Assembly: GCA_013036315.1 (NCBI GenBank)
Contig: JAAXMC010000101.1
Location: forward strand, 1-43,204
Origin: Vulcanimicrobiota bacterium
Lineage (GTDB): Bacteria; Vulcanimicrobiota; Vulcanimicrobiia; Vulcanimicrobiales; Vulcanimicrobiaceae
Direction of reading: 5' to 3'
Length of the DNA: 43,204 nucleotides
A program made the translations under genes and the position numbers. Positions 15,538-24,838 of this stretch are shown here, piece by piece. Positions within the stretch are counted from its first letter, which is position 1. The number at the start of each line of letters is the position of its first letter. The notes under the pieces were generated by a model. That model saw only the letters and a program-made list of their open reading frames with translations, made no database searches and was not told where the DNA came from.

Positions 15538-16863
15538 GTGACGTTCGCACAAGCGCACGCTTACGTTTTGGAACTCGTCAGCGAGACGGGATCGCGCCGC
15601 GAGCCCTACCGGCTCGACCGTATGCGACGGTTCCTCGAAGAGCTTGGCAATCCGCAGGAGCGCTATCCTACGATTCACGTTGGCGGAACCAGCGGAAAAG
15701 GTTCGACGGCGGTGATGATCGCGTCGGCATTAAGCGCGGCCGGCAAGCGCACCGGGCTGCACACCAAGCCTCACCTGCGTTCGGTTGTGGAGCGCGCAAA
15801 AATCGACGGCGTGCCGGTTTCAGAAGAACGCTTCGCCGAACTGATCGAAGCGCTGATTCCGGCGATGGATCGTATCGCCGCTGAATTTACCCGCCCGTCG
15901 TATTACGAGACGCTGCTTGCGCTGACGTTTCTGTATTTCGCGCAAGAAGAAGTGGATGTCGCGGTGATCGAAGTGGGTGTCGGCGGTAAATTGGACGGCA
16001 CCAACGTGCTGCATCCGCTGGTGAGTCTGATCACCAACGTTGGGCTCGACCACACCGACATTCTCGGCGACACCGTGGAGCAAATCGCCGCCGACAAAGC
16101 CGGCATCGCCAAACCGGGTGTGCCGCTCTTGAGCGCGGTCGATCGCCCCGAAGCGCGCGCGGTCATTGAAGCGCAGTGCGCGCGAGTGGGCGCGCCGTTC
16201 CTGTTCGTTCCCGACTTGGTGAAAATTCTAGAAGCGGAGGCGGAGACGTCCGGTCAGCATTTTACGCTGAAAACGCCGGAGGCGGAATACCGGATCGAGT
16301 TGCCCCTGCTCGGTGAATTTCAGCAGCGCAACGCGGCTTGCGCGGTGCTCGCGCTCGAACAGCTCCCGCCGCAATTGCGGCCGGCGCGCGAAGAGGTCGA
16401 ACGCGGCTTGGCGCACGTTGATTTGCCGGGGCGCATGGAATACTTTCCGACGCATCCGGCCGTGATTTTCGATGTGGCGCACAACCCGGATAAGGCCGAT
16501 AACCTCGTGCGCTCGCTACGCGCGCTTTTTCCCGATCGACGCTTTACGTTCGTTATCGCGATCGGCGAGAGCAAGGATGCCGGCGAAATCTTGCGTGTGT
16601 TCGCGCAGGTGCCTGCGACGCTGATCTTTACCTCGTTCGATGCGCGCGGGCGAACCGCGGCGAAGCCCCAACGTTTGGCAAGCATCGCCGAAACTGCAGG
16701 CCTATGGGGACGCGCCGTCACCGATCCGGTGGAAGCCTTCAGCATCGCGCGGCGCAACGCGAGCGGCGACGAGATCGTCGTCGTGACCGGCTCGACGTTC
16801 GTCGTTGCCGAGCTGCGCGAATGGTGGATGGAGAACGTCGTTGCAAGCCGCGCCGCACACTAG
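15538..16863 (+). CDS. folC: Bifunctional folylpolyglutamate/dihydrofolate synthase FolC
   Basis: 441 residues, Mur-ligase fold. Adds glutamate to dihydropteroate and folates using ATP. Motifs: P-loop VGGTSGKGSTAVM (about 47-59), the KPHL omega loop, IEVGVGGKLDGTNV, TNVGLDHTDILG, and the C-terminal domain FDVAHNPDKA. GTG start at 15538, 6 nt after mog. It begins a run of four consecutive folate genes and overlaps folP by 23 nt. Confidence 0.95.
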   Translation: MTFAQAHAYVLELVSETGSRREPYRLDRMRRFLEELGNPQERYPTIHVGGTSGKGSTAVMIASALSAAGKRTGLHTKPHLRSVVERAKIDGVPVSEERFAELIEALIPAMDRIAAEFTRPSYYETLLALTFLYFAQEEVDVAVIEVGVGGKLDGTNVLHPLVSLITNVGLDHTDILGDTVEQIAADKAGIAKPGVPLLSAVDRPEARAVIEAQCARVGAPFLFVPDLVKILEAEAETSGQHFTLKTPEAEYRIELPLLGEFQQRNAACAVLALEQLPPQLRPAREEVERGLAHVDLPGRMEYFPTHPAVIFDVAHNPDKADNLVRSLRALFPDRRFTFVIAIGESKDAGEILRVFAQVPATLIFTSFDARGRTAAKPQRLASIAETAGLWGRAVTDPVEAFSIARRNASGDEIVVVTGSTFVVAELREWWMENVVASRAAH

Positions 16864-17695
16864 AGGTTCTCTTCGCCTACGCGGCCACGCGCTGGTGTGG
16901 GGCTTGCGCACGTATATCATGGGCATCGTCAACGTCACGCCCGATTCTTTTTCGGGTGACGGTATCGAAGAGCCGGCTCTGGCGGTTGCCTACGCGCAGA
17001 CGCAGCTGGAACGCGGCAGCGACATTTTGGACATCGGCGGCGAGTCGACACGCCCCGGCCATCGGCCGGCGAGCGAACAAACGGAGATTGCGCGCCTCGC
17101 TCCCGTCATCGCCAACGTCCGCGGGCATTCGCCGTCAGCCATTCTTTCCGTCGACACGTACAAGCCGGCCGTCTTGCAAGCCGCCTACGGCGCGGGCGCC
17201 GACATGCTCAACTCTATCTGGGGACTTCCGGCCGAATTGCTGGACGCGGCGTTGGAACACGGGATGCCGGTGGTCGTCATGCATAACAAACCCGAACCAC
17301 ACTACGACGGCGACGTGATGGACGAAGTACTTCCGTTTCTGGAAGAAGCCGCCGCGCGTGCGGTGCGCGCCGGCATGCCGGCCGAGCACGTGATCCTCGA
17401 CCCGGGGATCGGCTTCGGCAAAAGCGCCGATGACAACCTACGCGTCTTGCAGCAGCTTCCGCGCTTGGTCGAGCTCGGTTTTCCGACGCTCATCGGAGCT
17501 TCGCGCAAGTCGACGATCGGCAAAATAACCGGGCGCGATCCGGCAGATCGCGTGTACGGCACTGCGGCTACAACCGCGCTCGCGATCGCCGCCGGCATCG
17601 ATATGGTGCGCGTGCACGACGTTTTGCAGACGCGCGATGTCGTAAGCGTCGCCGACGCGATCGTGCGGAACTGGAGGCCGGCCGGATGGACGTAA
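16841..17695 (+). CDS. folP: Dihydropteroate synthase FolP
   Basis: 284 residues, TIM barrel; joins p-aminobenzoate to the pterin pyrophosphate and is the sulfonamide target. Signatures: IMGIVNVTPDSFSGDG near the N-terminus, DIGGESTRPGH, SVDTYKP, VVVMHNK, LDPGIGFGKSADDN, and GASRKSTIG. I start at TTG 16841 because GGAG (16830-16833) lies 7 nt upstream and the sequence before it only shadows folC. The protein is slightly long at the N-terminus compared with E. coli FolP. It ends by overlapping folB. Confidence 0.93.
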   Translation: MQAAPHTRGSLRLRGHALVWGLRTYIMGIVNVTPDSFSGDGIEEPALAVAYAQTQLERGSDILDIGGESTRPGHRPASEQTEIARLAPVIANVRGHSPSAILSVDTYKPAVLQAAYGAGADMLNSIWGLPAELLDAALEHGMPVVVMHNKPEPHYDGDVMDEVLPFLEEAAARAVRAGMPAEHVILDPGIGFGKSADDNLRVLQQLPRLVELGFPTLIGASRKSTIGKITGRDPADRVYGTAATTALAIAAGIDMVRVHDVLQTRDVVSVADAIVRNWRPAGWT

Positions 17696-18063
17696 TGCGG
17701 ATCGACGGTATCCGCGCGTTCGGCCGCCACGGCGCCGATCCCGGCGAGCGCGATGCGGCTCAACCATTCGATGTCAACGTCGTTCTCGAAGTGGACTTGC
17801 GGCCGGCGGAGCAAAGCGACAACTTGAAAGATGCCGTCGATTATGCCGTGGTGCGCAATACGGTCGCCAAGATCGTTGAATCGACGTCGTTCCGCTTGAT
17901 CGAACGTTTGGCGGCGGAGATCGCGCGCGCGGTGTTGGACGACGCGCGCGTGGCGCGCGCCGAGATCACGGTCGCTAAGCCCGGCATATTGCAAGGCGCG
18001 ACGCCGAGTGTAACGCTCCGCCGTGCCAATCCTAAATTTCGCGCATGCCCCGAGCCGGAATAG
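17686..18063 (+). CDS. folB: Dihydroneopterin aldolase FolB
   Basis: 125 residues. Converts 7,8-dihydroneopterin to the 6-hydroxymethyl pterin plus glycolaldehyde. The fold signature is clear: MRIDGIRAFGRHGADPGERDAAQPFDVNVVLEVDL (first part), DNLKDAVDYAVV and the active-site ITVAKPG. The start could be ATG 17686 (10-nt overlap with folP) or ATG 17695 (TAATG, 1-nt overlap). It overlaps folK by 19 nt. The C-terminal tail beyond the conserved core is short. Confidence 0.93.
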   Translation: MDVMRIDGIRAFGRHGADPGERDAAQPFDVNVVLEVDLRPAEQSDNLKDAVDYAVVRNTVAKIVESTSFRLIERLAAEIARAVLDDARVARAEITVAKPGILQGATPSVTLRRANPKFRACPEPE

Positions 18064-18503
18064 GCCTGGGTTCAAACCTGGGCGATCCGGCCGCCAACGT
18101 GCGCGCCGGAATCGACGCGCTGGGTGAAGTCGGAACCGTGACGGCGTCTTCACGACTCTATCGCACCAAACCGTGGGGACGAACGGACCAGCCGGATTTT
18201 TGTAACGCCGCCGCGATCGTCGAAACGGAGCTTTCGCCGCGCGACCTGTTGCAGCGAATCAAGGAATTGGAGCGCACGCTGGGGCGCAAGGAATCGGAAC
18301 GCTGGGGACCGCGCGCGATCGATTTCGACATATTGTTTTACGACGAGCTGCAGCTGAACGAGCCCGGACTGCAAATACCGCACCCGCGCCTGCGTGAGCG
18401 CGCGTTCGCGCTCGTGCCGCTTGCCGAAATCGACGAGCGCTACGCGGCCGATGCAGCCAACCTGCCTGCAGCGGAACGCGCATCCGTGGAGGCGAACCCG
18501 TAG
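18045..18503 (+). CDS. folK: 2-amino-4-hydroxy-6-hydroxymethyldihydropteridine pyrophosphokinase FolK
   Basis: 152 residues. Transfers pyrophosphate from ATP to the pterin, giving the FolP substrate. Motifs: GLGSNLGDPAANV (about 7-19), SSRLYRTKPWG, QPDFCNAA, ELERTLGRKESERWGPRAIDFDILFY with the metal-binding D-x-D, and HPRLRERAFALVPL. It completes the folC-folP-folB-folK set, so the last pterin steps and glutamylation are encoded together. The accB-like gene starts 6 nt later. Confidence 0.95.
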   Translation: MPRAGIGLGSNLGDPAANVRAGIDALGEVGTVTASSRLYRTKPWGRTDQPDFCNAAAIVETELSPRDLLQRIKELERTLGRKESERWGPRAIDFDILFYDELQLNEPGLQIPHPRLRERAFALVPLAEIDERYAADAANLPAAERASVEANP

Positions 18504-18509
18504 GCTTCC

Positions 18510-18917
18510 ATGCCTGGAAATAACGTGGTGGAACGCGTGCGCGCGCTCGTGCAGACGTTCTTGGAAACGGATCTGGTGCGGCTGCGCATAGAGCGCGACG
18601 GCGGCCACGTCGAGCTCCGCCGGCGCGCGAGTTCGCGGCTCGCGACAGCCGAAACGGCCGAGCCGCAGATGCAGGCGCCCCCGGTTGAAAACTTGGACGA
18701 GATAAAATCCGATCTCGTTGGAATTTTCCGGTTCAGCCGGCCCGCGCCCATTGTAGGTGAGCTGCTCGATTCCGACCGCGAACTCGCCTATGTCGAAGCG
18801 CTCGGCATTCGCAACCCCGTTCGCTCGCTCGGTTCCGGACGCTTGGTTTCCGTGTGCTGCGATGACGGGCAGCCGGTCGAATATGGACAAACGCTTTTCG
18901 AGGTCGCGCGTGTTTAA
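18510..18917 (+). CDS. AccB-like protein lacking the biotin-acceptor lysine
   Basis: 135 residues, built like the acetyl-CoA carboxylase carrier AccB: an N-terminal helix, a variable linker, then a biotinyl-domain hammerhead from IKSDLVGIFRF (about 65-75) to DDGQPVEYGQTLFEV (about 118-131). In AccB the tip hairpin reads EAMKM with the lysine biotinylated; here it is EALGIRNP (96-103), so glycine 99 replaces the lysine. It cannot be biotinylated in the normal way. It sits directly upstream of accC with an 8-nt overlap. Plant BADC proteins are AccB homologues lacking this lysine and restrain acetyl-CoA carboxylase; a similar structural or regulatory role is an inference. Confidence 0.85.
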   Translation: MPGNNVVERVRALVQTFLETDLVRLRIERDGGHVELRRRASSRLATAETAEPQMQAPPVENLDEIKSDLVGIFRFSRPAPIVGELLDSDRELAYVEALGIRNPVRSLGSGRLVSVCCDDGQPVEYGQTLFEVARV

Positions 18918-20262
18918 GAAAGTGTTGATCGCGAATCGCGGCGAGATCGCGTTGCGCATCAACCGTGCCTGCCGCGAACTGGGCGTCAAAACCGTGGCGA
19001 TCTTTTCAGAGCCCGATCGCGAGTCGCTCCACGTTCGGCATGCGAACGAAGCGTTTTGCGTTGGTCCGGGTCCGGCCGCGCGATCCTACTTGAGCATTCC
19101 CAACATCATTTCCACGGCCCTCATTACGCACTGCGACGCGGTGCATCCCGGATACGGTTTCTTGGCTGAGAACGCGCGCTTCGCGCAAATCTGCGCCGAC
19201 CACGGCTTGGCTTTCATCGGACCGCCCGCCGAAGTGATCGCCATGATGGGCGACAAAGCGACGGCGAAGCGCGTGATGCGCGAGGCGAAAGTGGAAACGA
19301 CGCCGGGTACCGATATTCTGGAATCGGTCGATAAAGCGCGGCGCGCCGCGCGCGATCTCGGCTACCCGGTTTTGCTTAAAGCGACCGCCGGCGGCGGCGG
19401 AAAAGGCATGCGCGTCGTCGCGGGACCCGACGAGCTCGAGCGGGCGTTCAACAGCGCGCAGAACGAAGCCGAGGCGAGTTTTAAAGACGGACGACTCTAT
19501 ATGGAGAAACTGATCGTCAGCCCGCGCCATATCGAAGTGCAAGTCCTCGGCGATAATTTCGGAAACATCGTCCTTTTGGGCGAGCGCGATTGTTCGGTGC
19601 AAAAGCCTTCGCACCAAAAGTTGATCGAAGAGGCGCCCGCGGCAAACCTCTCCGATAAAGTTCGCCAATCGCTGCTCGCGATGGCGTTACGGGCCTCGCA
19701 AGCGGTGCACTACAGCAATGCGGGCACGCTCGAGTTCCTGGTAAGCGGAGACCGCGTCTACTTCATGGAGATGAACACGCGCATTCAAGTCGAGCATCCC
19801 GTTACCGAGATGGTCTACAATATCGATTTGGTCAAGGAGCAAATCCGGATCGCGGCGGGCGAACCGTTGGGATATACGCAGGCGGATCTCAAACCGCGGG
19901 GACATGCCATCGAGTGCCGCATAAACGCCGAGGATGCGCGCAATAACTTTGCGCCGGCTGCGGGTACGGTTACCAACGTGGTTTTCCCGGGCGGTCCCGG
20001 TATCCGGGTCGATACGCACATCTATTCGGGCGCGACCGTTCCTCCATATTACGATTCGCTGCTGGCGAAAATCGTTGCGTTCGGAGAGACTCGCGAAGCC
20101 GCCATCGCGCGCATGGAACGCGCGCTTCGCGAAACGATTATCGAAGGCGTAAACACCACGATTGCGCAGTGCCTCGAAGTGCTCGCCACCGATGCGTTTA
20201 TCAAAGGCCGCTATACGATCGACTTTCTTCCCGCCCTCATGCGGCGGGACGACGCAGCTTAG
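18910..20262 (+). CDS. accC: Biotin carboxylase AccC subunit of acetyl-CoA carboxylase
   Basis: 450 residues, ATP-grasp fold; carboxylates biotin on its carrier with bicarbonate and ATP as the first half of malonyl-CoA formation. Signatures: [15 protein letters not shown] at the N-terminus, [14 protein letters not shown], the glycine-rich [14 protein letters not shown] loop (about 158-172), [43 protein letters not shown] (first part), and the bicarbonate-site arginine region. I chose GTG 18910, where homology begins. The normal biotinylated carrier and accA/accD must lie elsewhere if the neighbouring AccB-like protein is not functional as a carrier. Confidence 0.95.
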   Translation: MFKKVLIANRGEIALRINRACRELGVKTVAIFSEPDRESLHVRHANEAFCVGPGPAARSYLSIPNIISTALITHCDAVHPGYGFLAENARFAQICADHGLAFIGPPAEVIAMMGDKATAKRVMREAKVETTPGTDILESVDKARRAARDLGYPVLLKATAGGGGKGMRVVAGPDELERAFNSAQNEAEASFKDGRLYMEKLIVSPRHIEVQVLGDNFGNIVLLGERDCSVQKPSHQKLIEEAPAANLSDKVRQSLLAMALRASQAVHYSNAGTLEFLVSGDRVYFMEMNTRIQVEHPVTEMVYNIDLVKEQIRIAAGEPLGYTQADLKPRGHAIECRINAEDARNNFAPAAGTVTNVVFPGGPGIRVDTHIYSGATVPPYYDSLLAKIVAFGETREAAIARMERALRETIIEGVNTTIAQCLEVLATDAFIKGRYTIDFLPALMRRDDAA

Positions 20263-20270
20263 GGGCCGGC

Positions 20271-20678
20271 ATGCCTTCGCGACGGCTGGGCCGCGAGCTT
20301 GCGCTGCAAGCGCTCTTTTCCGTCGAGGTTGGGCACCGCGATCCGGCGGAAGTGCTCGATGAATATCTGGTCGCTTCGGGCGACAGCGCGCACCGCATCT
20401 TCGTAAAAGATCTCGTTTTGGGCACGCTGGAGCACGCGCAGGAAAGCGACGAAACGCTGGCGCCACTGCTGCAGCAGTGGACGATCGAACGGTTGCCCAC
20501 GATCGACCGTTTGCTGTTGCGTATGGCGGCCTTTGAGTTGCGGCATCATCCCGAAACGCCCGAGCCGGTGGTCATTAACGAAGCGGTCGAACTTGCCAAG
20601 CGCTTTTCGACCGAAGACTCCGGGCGCTTTGTCAACGGCGTGCTCTCGTCGGTGATCAGGGGAAACGGCAGTGCGTAA
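20271..20678 (+). CDS. nusB: Transcription antitermination factor NusB
   Basis: 135 residues, all-helical. NusB with NusE (ribosomal S10) binds boxA and promotes rRNA antitermination. Visible: [16 protein letters not shown] near the N-terminus, [21 protein letters not shown], and the C-terminal [29 protein letters not shown] (split family motif). ATG 20271 is 8 nt after accC. Its end overlaps the PBP gene by 8 nt. Confidence 0.95.
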   Translation: MPSRRLGRELALQALFSVEVGHRDPAEVLDEYLVASGDSAHRIFVKDLVLGTLEHAQESDETLAPLLQQWTIERLPTIDRLLLRMAAFELRHHPETPEPVVINEAVELAKRFSTEDSGRFVNGVLSSVIRGNGSA

Positions 20679-22728
20679 AGTTCTACGGTACACCGCAGTT
20701 GCGTTGCTCCTGCTCGTACTTTTTCTGGCCGGCTCGATCGCCGGGGTCGTCGCTGCGTATTCGCGCAATCTTCCCGACATCAGCCGGATGGCGGATTACC
20801 AGCCGGCGAGATCTACGCGGATCTACGCACGTGACGGCAGCCTGCTCGCCAACTTGTACAAGGAAAACCGGATTTGGCTTCCGATCGATAAGATTCCGGC
20901 GGTTGTGCGCCAGGCATTCATCGCCAACGAAGATCACAATTTCTACAAACATCACGGCGTTGACTTTTTCGGGATCGTACGCGCGGGAGTCGCCGATCTC
21001 TCGCACAAGCGCATCGAACAAGGCGCGTCCACGATCACGCAGCAGCTGGCGCGCGGGCTCTTTTACACCGACCAGCAGACGATCGCGCGCAAGATCCAAG
21101 AGGCGCTGCTTGCGATGGAGATCGAGCGCTACTACACCAAAGACGAAATTCTCGAGCGCTACCTCAATCTGATCTATCTCGGGTCGGGCGCGTACGGCGT
21201 GGGCGCTGCCGCGCACACCTATTTTGGGCGCGGAGCCGATTCGCTCACGCTCGGTCAGGCGGCGATGCTCGCGGGTTTGATTGCCGCGCCTTCCGATTAT
21301 TCGCCGTACGTGAACTTGCCGCTCGCGCGCGAACGCGAGCTGCACGTGCTCGGCCGCATGGTCGAGAGCGGATACATCACGCAAGCGCAAGCGGATGCGG
21401 CGTACGCGGCGCCGCTGCAACTCAGCGGCTTGCGTCCGGCCGGCCTGCAAGGCTACCGCGATCCGTGGTTTACGACGTACGTTGTGGACCAACTCGAAAA
21501 AACGTTTGGAAAACCCGCGACCTATGAAGGCGGTCTGCAAGTTTTTACCACCATCGATCCGGCGATGGAAGAGATCGCGCAAAGCGCGGTCGACTGGGGC
21601 GTCGGCGCGGCGCAGTCGGAGGGGATCGGAGCGGACGAAGCTGCGCTCGTCGCGCTGCGGCCCTCTACCGGCGAGATCGTTGCGATGATCGGCGGAGCGC
21701 ATTTTTCGCTGCAAAACCAATACAATCGCGCTTGGCAGGCGCACCGCCAGCCGGGTTCATCTTTTAAAGCTTACGTCTACACGGCAGCGATCGACACGGG
21801 CATGACGCCTACGACCGTTATCGCCGACGCACCGGTCAGCTATCCGATGGGTGACGGCACACAGTGGGCGCCGCAAGATGACGACTTCCGCTACATGGGC
21901 CCGATTTCGCTGCGCGTCGCGCTCGCGCAGAGCCGCAACATCGTCGCCGTAAAATTGCTGCAGCTGGTCGGCGTCGATCGCGTGATTCAATACGCGCACC
22001 GGATGGGCGTCGAATCTCTCTTGGAGCCCAATCTTTCGCTGGCGCTCGGCACTTCCGTGATAAGCCCGCTGGACCAGGCCAGCGGCTATTCAACCCTCGC
22101 CAACCAAGGCGTGCACGTGACGCCCTCGGCATTTCGCGTGGTGAAGGATTCGCTGGGCAACGTCGTACTCGACGATCGCTTTCCCGAGCAGACCGAAGTG
22201 GTCAGCGCGGGCACTGCTTATGTTATGACGACGATGCTCGAAGACGTCATCAATCACGGTACCGGCTATCCCAATGCCGTGATCGGCAGGCCTGCCGCCG
22301 GAAAAACCGGCACGACCACCAACTTTAGAGACGCCTGGTTTGTCGGTTACACGCCCGACTTGGTTACGGCCGTTTGGCTCGGCAACGACAACTACTATCC
22401 GATGAGCGAATCGTACGGCGGGAATATTCCCGCACGTATTTGGGCGCGCTTTATGCAAGCGGCGCTCAGAAATGTCGCCAAGCACGATTTCATTTTTCCA
22501 AGCGGTGAAGTCGTAAAAGCCGCGAGTTGCGGCGGCGGTTACGGTGCCTACGAATACTTTTTGAACGGTACCGAGCCGATCTCGCGGTGCGGACATACGC
22601 GTGCGCTGCCATCGCAAGCTCCGGCTGCCGCCGCGGCGGTGGTGCCGGTGATCAACAATATGCCGCCGGCGCCGACGTTCTCGCCGGAGCCGACTGCCGC
22701 ACCGCCCGATCCGACGGCGACGCCGTAG
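20671..22728 (+). CDS. Class A penicillin-binding protein (PBP1a-type)
   Basis: 685 residues with one N-terminal membrane anchor (about 6-28). The glycosyltransferase (GT51) domain shows IANEDHNFYKHHGVDFFG with the catalytic Glu, GASTITQQLARGLF, and RKIQEALLAMEIE. The transpeptidase domain has SxxK as PGSSFKAYVY, SRN (AQSRNIVAVK) and KTGTT. It therefore polymerises and cross-links peptidoglycan outside the membrane. The C-terminus is a low-complexity Pro/Ala/Thr tail (from about 650) preceded by two cysteines (ASCGGG, SRCGH). GTG 20671 overlaps nusB by 8 nt. Confidence 0.95.
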   Translation: MRKVLRYTAVALLLLVLFLAGSIAGVVAAYSRNLPDISRMADYQPARSTRIYARDGSLLANLYKENRIWLPIDKIPAVVRQAFIANEDHNFYKHHGVDFFGIVRAGVADLSHKRIEQGASTITQQLARGLFYTDQQTIARKIQEALLAMEIERYYTKDEILERYLNLIYLGSGAYGVGAAAHTYFGRGADSLTLGQAAMLAGLIAAPSDYSPYVNLPLARERELHVLGRMVESGYITQAQADAAYAAPLQLSGLRPAGLQGYRDPWFTTYVVDQLEKTFGKPATYEGGLQVFTTIDPAMEEIAQSAVDWGVGAAQSEGIGADEAALVALRPSTGEIVAMIGGAHFSLQNQYNRAWQAHRQPGSSFKAYVYTAAIDTGMTPTTVIADAPVSYPMGDGTQWAPQDDDFRYMGPISLRVALAQSRNIVAVKLLQLVGVDRVIQYAHRMGVESLLEPNLSLALGTSVISPLDQASGYSTLANQGVHVTPSAFRVVKDSLGNVVLDDRFPEQTEVVSAGTAYVMTTMLEDVINHGTGYPNAVIGRPAAGKTGTTTNFRDAWFVGYTPDLVTAVWLGNDNYYPMSESYGGNIPARIWARFMQAALRNVAKHDFIFPSGEVVKAASCGGGYGAYEYFLNGTEPISRCGHTRALPSQAPAAAAAVVPVINNMPPAPTFSPEPTAAPPDPTATP

Positions 22729-22730
22729 TG

Positions 22731-24032
22731 ATGCAAGACTCACTATTTAAGCGACCATCGGGCGCGCTTCCGCTCGAGACGGTGCAAAGCGTCAGCAAGA
22801 TCGTCGATTACATCCGGCGGATCATTTCGCAAAACAAGATTTTGGCGGGTTTGCGCGTGCGCGGCGAGGTTTCCGGACTGACGCGCCATGCGAGCGGACG
22901 GGTCTATTTCGATCTGAAGGAAGGCAACGACATTCTCAAGTGCGTTGCGTGGGCGAGCGACGCGACGAATCTTCCGCCGTTTAAGGACGGCGATGAGATC
23001 ATTGCCGGCGGCGACTACGGGACGTTTTCGCAGCGCAGCCAGTATCAGCTCTTCGTAAAAGCCGTCGAGCTTTCCGGAATCGGCTTGCTGTACGCGCAGT
23101 TCGAAGCGCTCAAGAAGAGATTCCGCGAGGAAGGTTTGTTCGAACCCGATCGCAAGCGGCCGCTTCCCGGGTTCCCGCTTCGGGTCGCCGTCGTATCGGC
23201 TCGCGGAAAGGGCGCGGAAGATTTCTTGCAGACGATCGCGCGGCGTGCGCCCTTCATCAGCATCGAATTTATCGAAACACGCGTGCAGGGAGACGGCGCG
23301 GAGATCGACATCGCCGAAGCAATCGACAAAGCTTCGCGGCTCGACGTGGATGTAACGATCTTAACGCGCGGCGGCGGCTCGTATGAGGATCTCTTTCCAT
23401 TCAACCGCGAGCCTGTGGTGCGCGCGATCGTGCGCTCCAAGCATCCTGTTCTATCGGCCGTCGGGCACGCCGAGGACGTGCACTTGAGCGATTTCGTAGC
23501 CGATTACACCTGCGAAACGCCATCGAATGCGGCGCAATACTTCGGCCAAATCGCCGATCGCTTCATGAGCCGGATCGAACGAGCCCGCACGCGGATCGCG
23601 CACGGGGCGCGCATTGCGGTCGGCAATTGGGCGCAGCGGTTCGACCATGCGCGGGAGGGGTTGTCGCGCTCGCTGCGCGAGCGCATTCGCGATCGCGAAC
23701 AATTGGTCGCGCGCCTCGAAAAACGGTTGGACGCGGCTACGCCTCAGCGGCGCTTAACGGAACGGCGCGAGCGGCTGGCGCGGCTCGAGTTTGCGTTCCG
23801 GCAAGCCGGCACGGCGGCAGTGCGTAACGCCCACCAGCGATTCGATTTGCTGCGCGCGCGTTTCGAAGGCGTCAACCCGGAGGCGCCGCTCTCGCGCGGC
23901 TACGCGATCGTCACGTTCGAGGGTCGCGCGGTTCGCGACGCGTCGTCCGTTCCCGACGGCGCGCGCATCGACGCGAAAGTGCAGCGCGGAAGATTGCAGG
24001 CGCGGGTCGAGAAGAAGGTGCTCGATGGCTGA
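22731..24032 (+). CDS. xseA: Exodeoxyribonuclease VII large subunit
   Basis: 433 residues. With XseB it degrades single-stranded DNA to oligonucleotides. N-terminal OB fold (VSKIVDYIRRIISQNKILAG then RGEVSGLTRHASGRVYFDLK in two parts), central catalytic domain (VAVVSARGKGAEDFL, LTRGGGSYEDLFPFNREPVVRAI in two parts, SAVGHAEDVHLSDFVADY), and a long arginine-rich coiled-coil C-terminus. ATG 22731 follows the PBP stop by 2 nt; GTG 22728 is an alternative. It overlaps xseB by 8 nt. Confidence 0.95.
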   Translation: MQDSLFKRPSGALPLETVQSVSKIVDYIRRIISQNKILAGLRVRGEVSGLTRHASGRVYFDLKEGNDILKCVAWASDATNLPPFKDGDEIIAGGDYGTFSQRSQYQLFVKAVELSGIGLLYAQFEALKKRFREEGLFEPDRKRPLPGFPLRVAVVSARGKGAEDFLQTIARRAPFISIEFIETRVQGDGAEIDIAEAIDKASRLDVDVTILTRGGGSYEDLFPFNREPVVRAIVRSKHPVLSAVGHAEDVHLSDFVADYTCETPSNAAQYFGQIADRFMSRIERARTRIAHGARIAVGNWAQRFDHAREGLSRSLRERIRDREQLVARLEKRLDAATPQRRLTERRERLARLEFAFRQAGTAAVRNAHQRFDLLRARFEGVNPEAPLSRGYAIVTFEGRAVRDASSVPDGARIDAKVQRGRLQARVEKKVLDG

Positions 24033-24264
24033 TCAGAAGCCCGGTCCTTTCGAAGAAAAAGTCGCGCGCTTAGAAGCGATCGCCAAAGAACTTGAGGGCG
24101 GCAACGTCGAGCTCGATCGCGCGGTTGCGTTGTTCAAAGAGGGCAAGACGCTTGCAACCGAGTGCGAAAAGTTGCTCAAAGGAGCGCAGCAGCAAATCGA
24201 TCGCGCCATGGAATCTGCCACGCAGACAGAGGAAGCGAGTTCGGGCGAAGAGATCCCGTTCTAA
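24025..24264 (+). CDS. xseB: Exodeoxyribonuclease VII small subunit
   Basis: 79 residues: FEEKVARLEAIAKELEGGNV, then LDRAVALFKEGKTLATECEKLL, the two-helix signature of XseB. It binds the XseA C-terminal coiled coil. ATG 24025 overlaps the xseA stop by 8 nt. In many Gram-positive genomes tlyA, a regulator and recN follow within the same cluster; here a redox cassette lies between. Confidence 0.95.
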   Translation: MADQKPGPFEEKVARLEAIAKELEGGNVELDRAVALFKEGKTLATECEKLLKGAQQQIDRAMESATQTEEASSGEEIPF

Positions 24265-24268
24265 GAGA

Positions 24269-24838
24269 TTGAGACGCTCCACCTTTCTCAATTCATCGGC
24301 GGCTCTTGCTGCCGTAGCGTTCCTGCGTGATGTCGCGCTCGCCGCTCAAAGCGAACCTCCCAACGCGGAGTTCACGCCACTTGTCGAAACGCTGCTGCCA
24401 TTTGGCGCGCCCTCATTCCCAAATATCCAGAGCGCCGCGCTTGTGCTCCGGATCGATGCGCTGTTCAAATTGAATGAAAGCCGCACGTTTCAAGCATCGC
24501 TGATGGATTTTTCGAACCTGAGGTCATTTTCGACCGGCTCGGACCCGCTTTTCGCCGCGGAAAGGGCCGCGGTGCCTGGCGCTGACGTGCGAAAACTTAT
24601 CGCGAGTGATGCCGCTGCAATCGCTGCAAGCGGACTCCCGGCCTCTGCCGCCTTTCCGGTCCTCAGCCCAAAGGAGCGCGCCACTTACTTTCGATTGTGG
24701 TCCCAAAGCGCGTTCAGCACGCGTCGACGTTTCTACGGGTCCGTCCGGGCCGTTTCGTTCGTGGCCTTCTACTCCATGCCGGAATCGTGGGCTGCAATAG
24801 ATTACGCCGGACCATTGCTCGATGCGAGTCGCACGTGA
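24269..24838 (+). CDS. Gluconate 2-dehydrogenase subunit 3-like exported protein
   Basis: 189 residues. TTG 24269 gives MRRSTFLNSSAALAAVAFL, a Tat-like signal (RR followed by STFL, one residue longer than the canonical RRxFL). The C-terminal part (LSPKERATYFRLWSQS, then VRAVSFVAFYSMPESWAAI and YAGPLL) resembles the Gluconate_2-dh3 family (PF13618), the small subunit that accompanies periplasmic GMC-type dehydrogenases. It overlaps the GMC gene by 4 nt (GTGA), which supports a two-subunit enzyme. The longer frame upstream is an xseB shadow. Substrate unknown. Confidence 0.65.
   Translation: MRRSTFLNSSAALAAVAFLRDVALAAQSEPPNAEFTPLVETLLPFGAPSFPNIQSAALVLRIDALFKLNESRTFQASLMDFSNLRSFSTGSDPLFAAERAAVPGADVRKLIASDAAAIAASGLPASAAFPVLSPKERATYFRLWSQSAFSTRRRFYGSVRAVSFVAFYSMPESWAAIDYAGPLLDASRT

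Noticed and set aside
18757-18909. Upstream extension of accC
   Set aside because: It runs within the accB-like gene; homology starts at GTG 18910.
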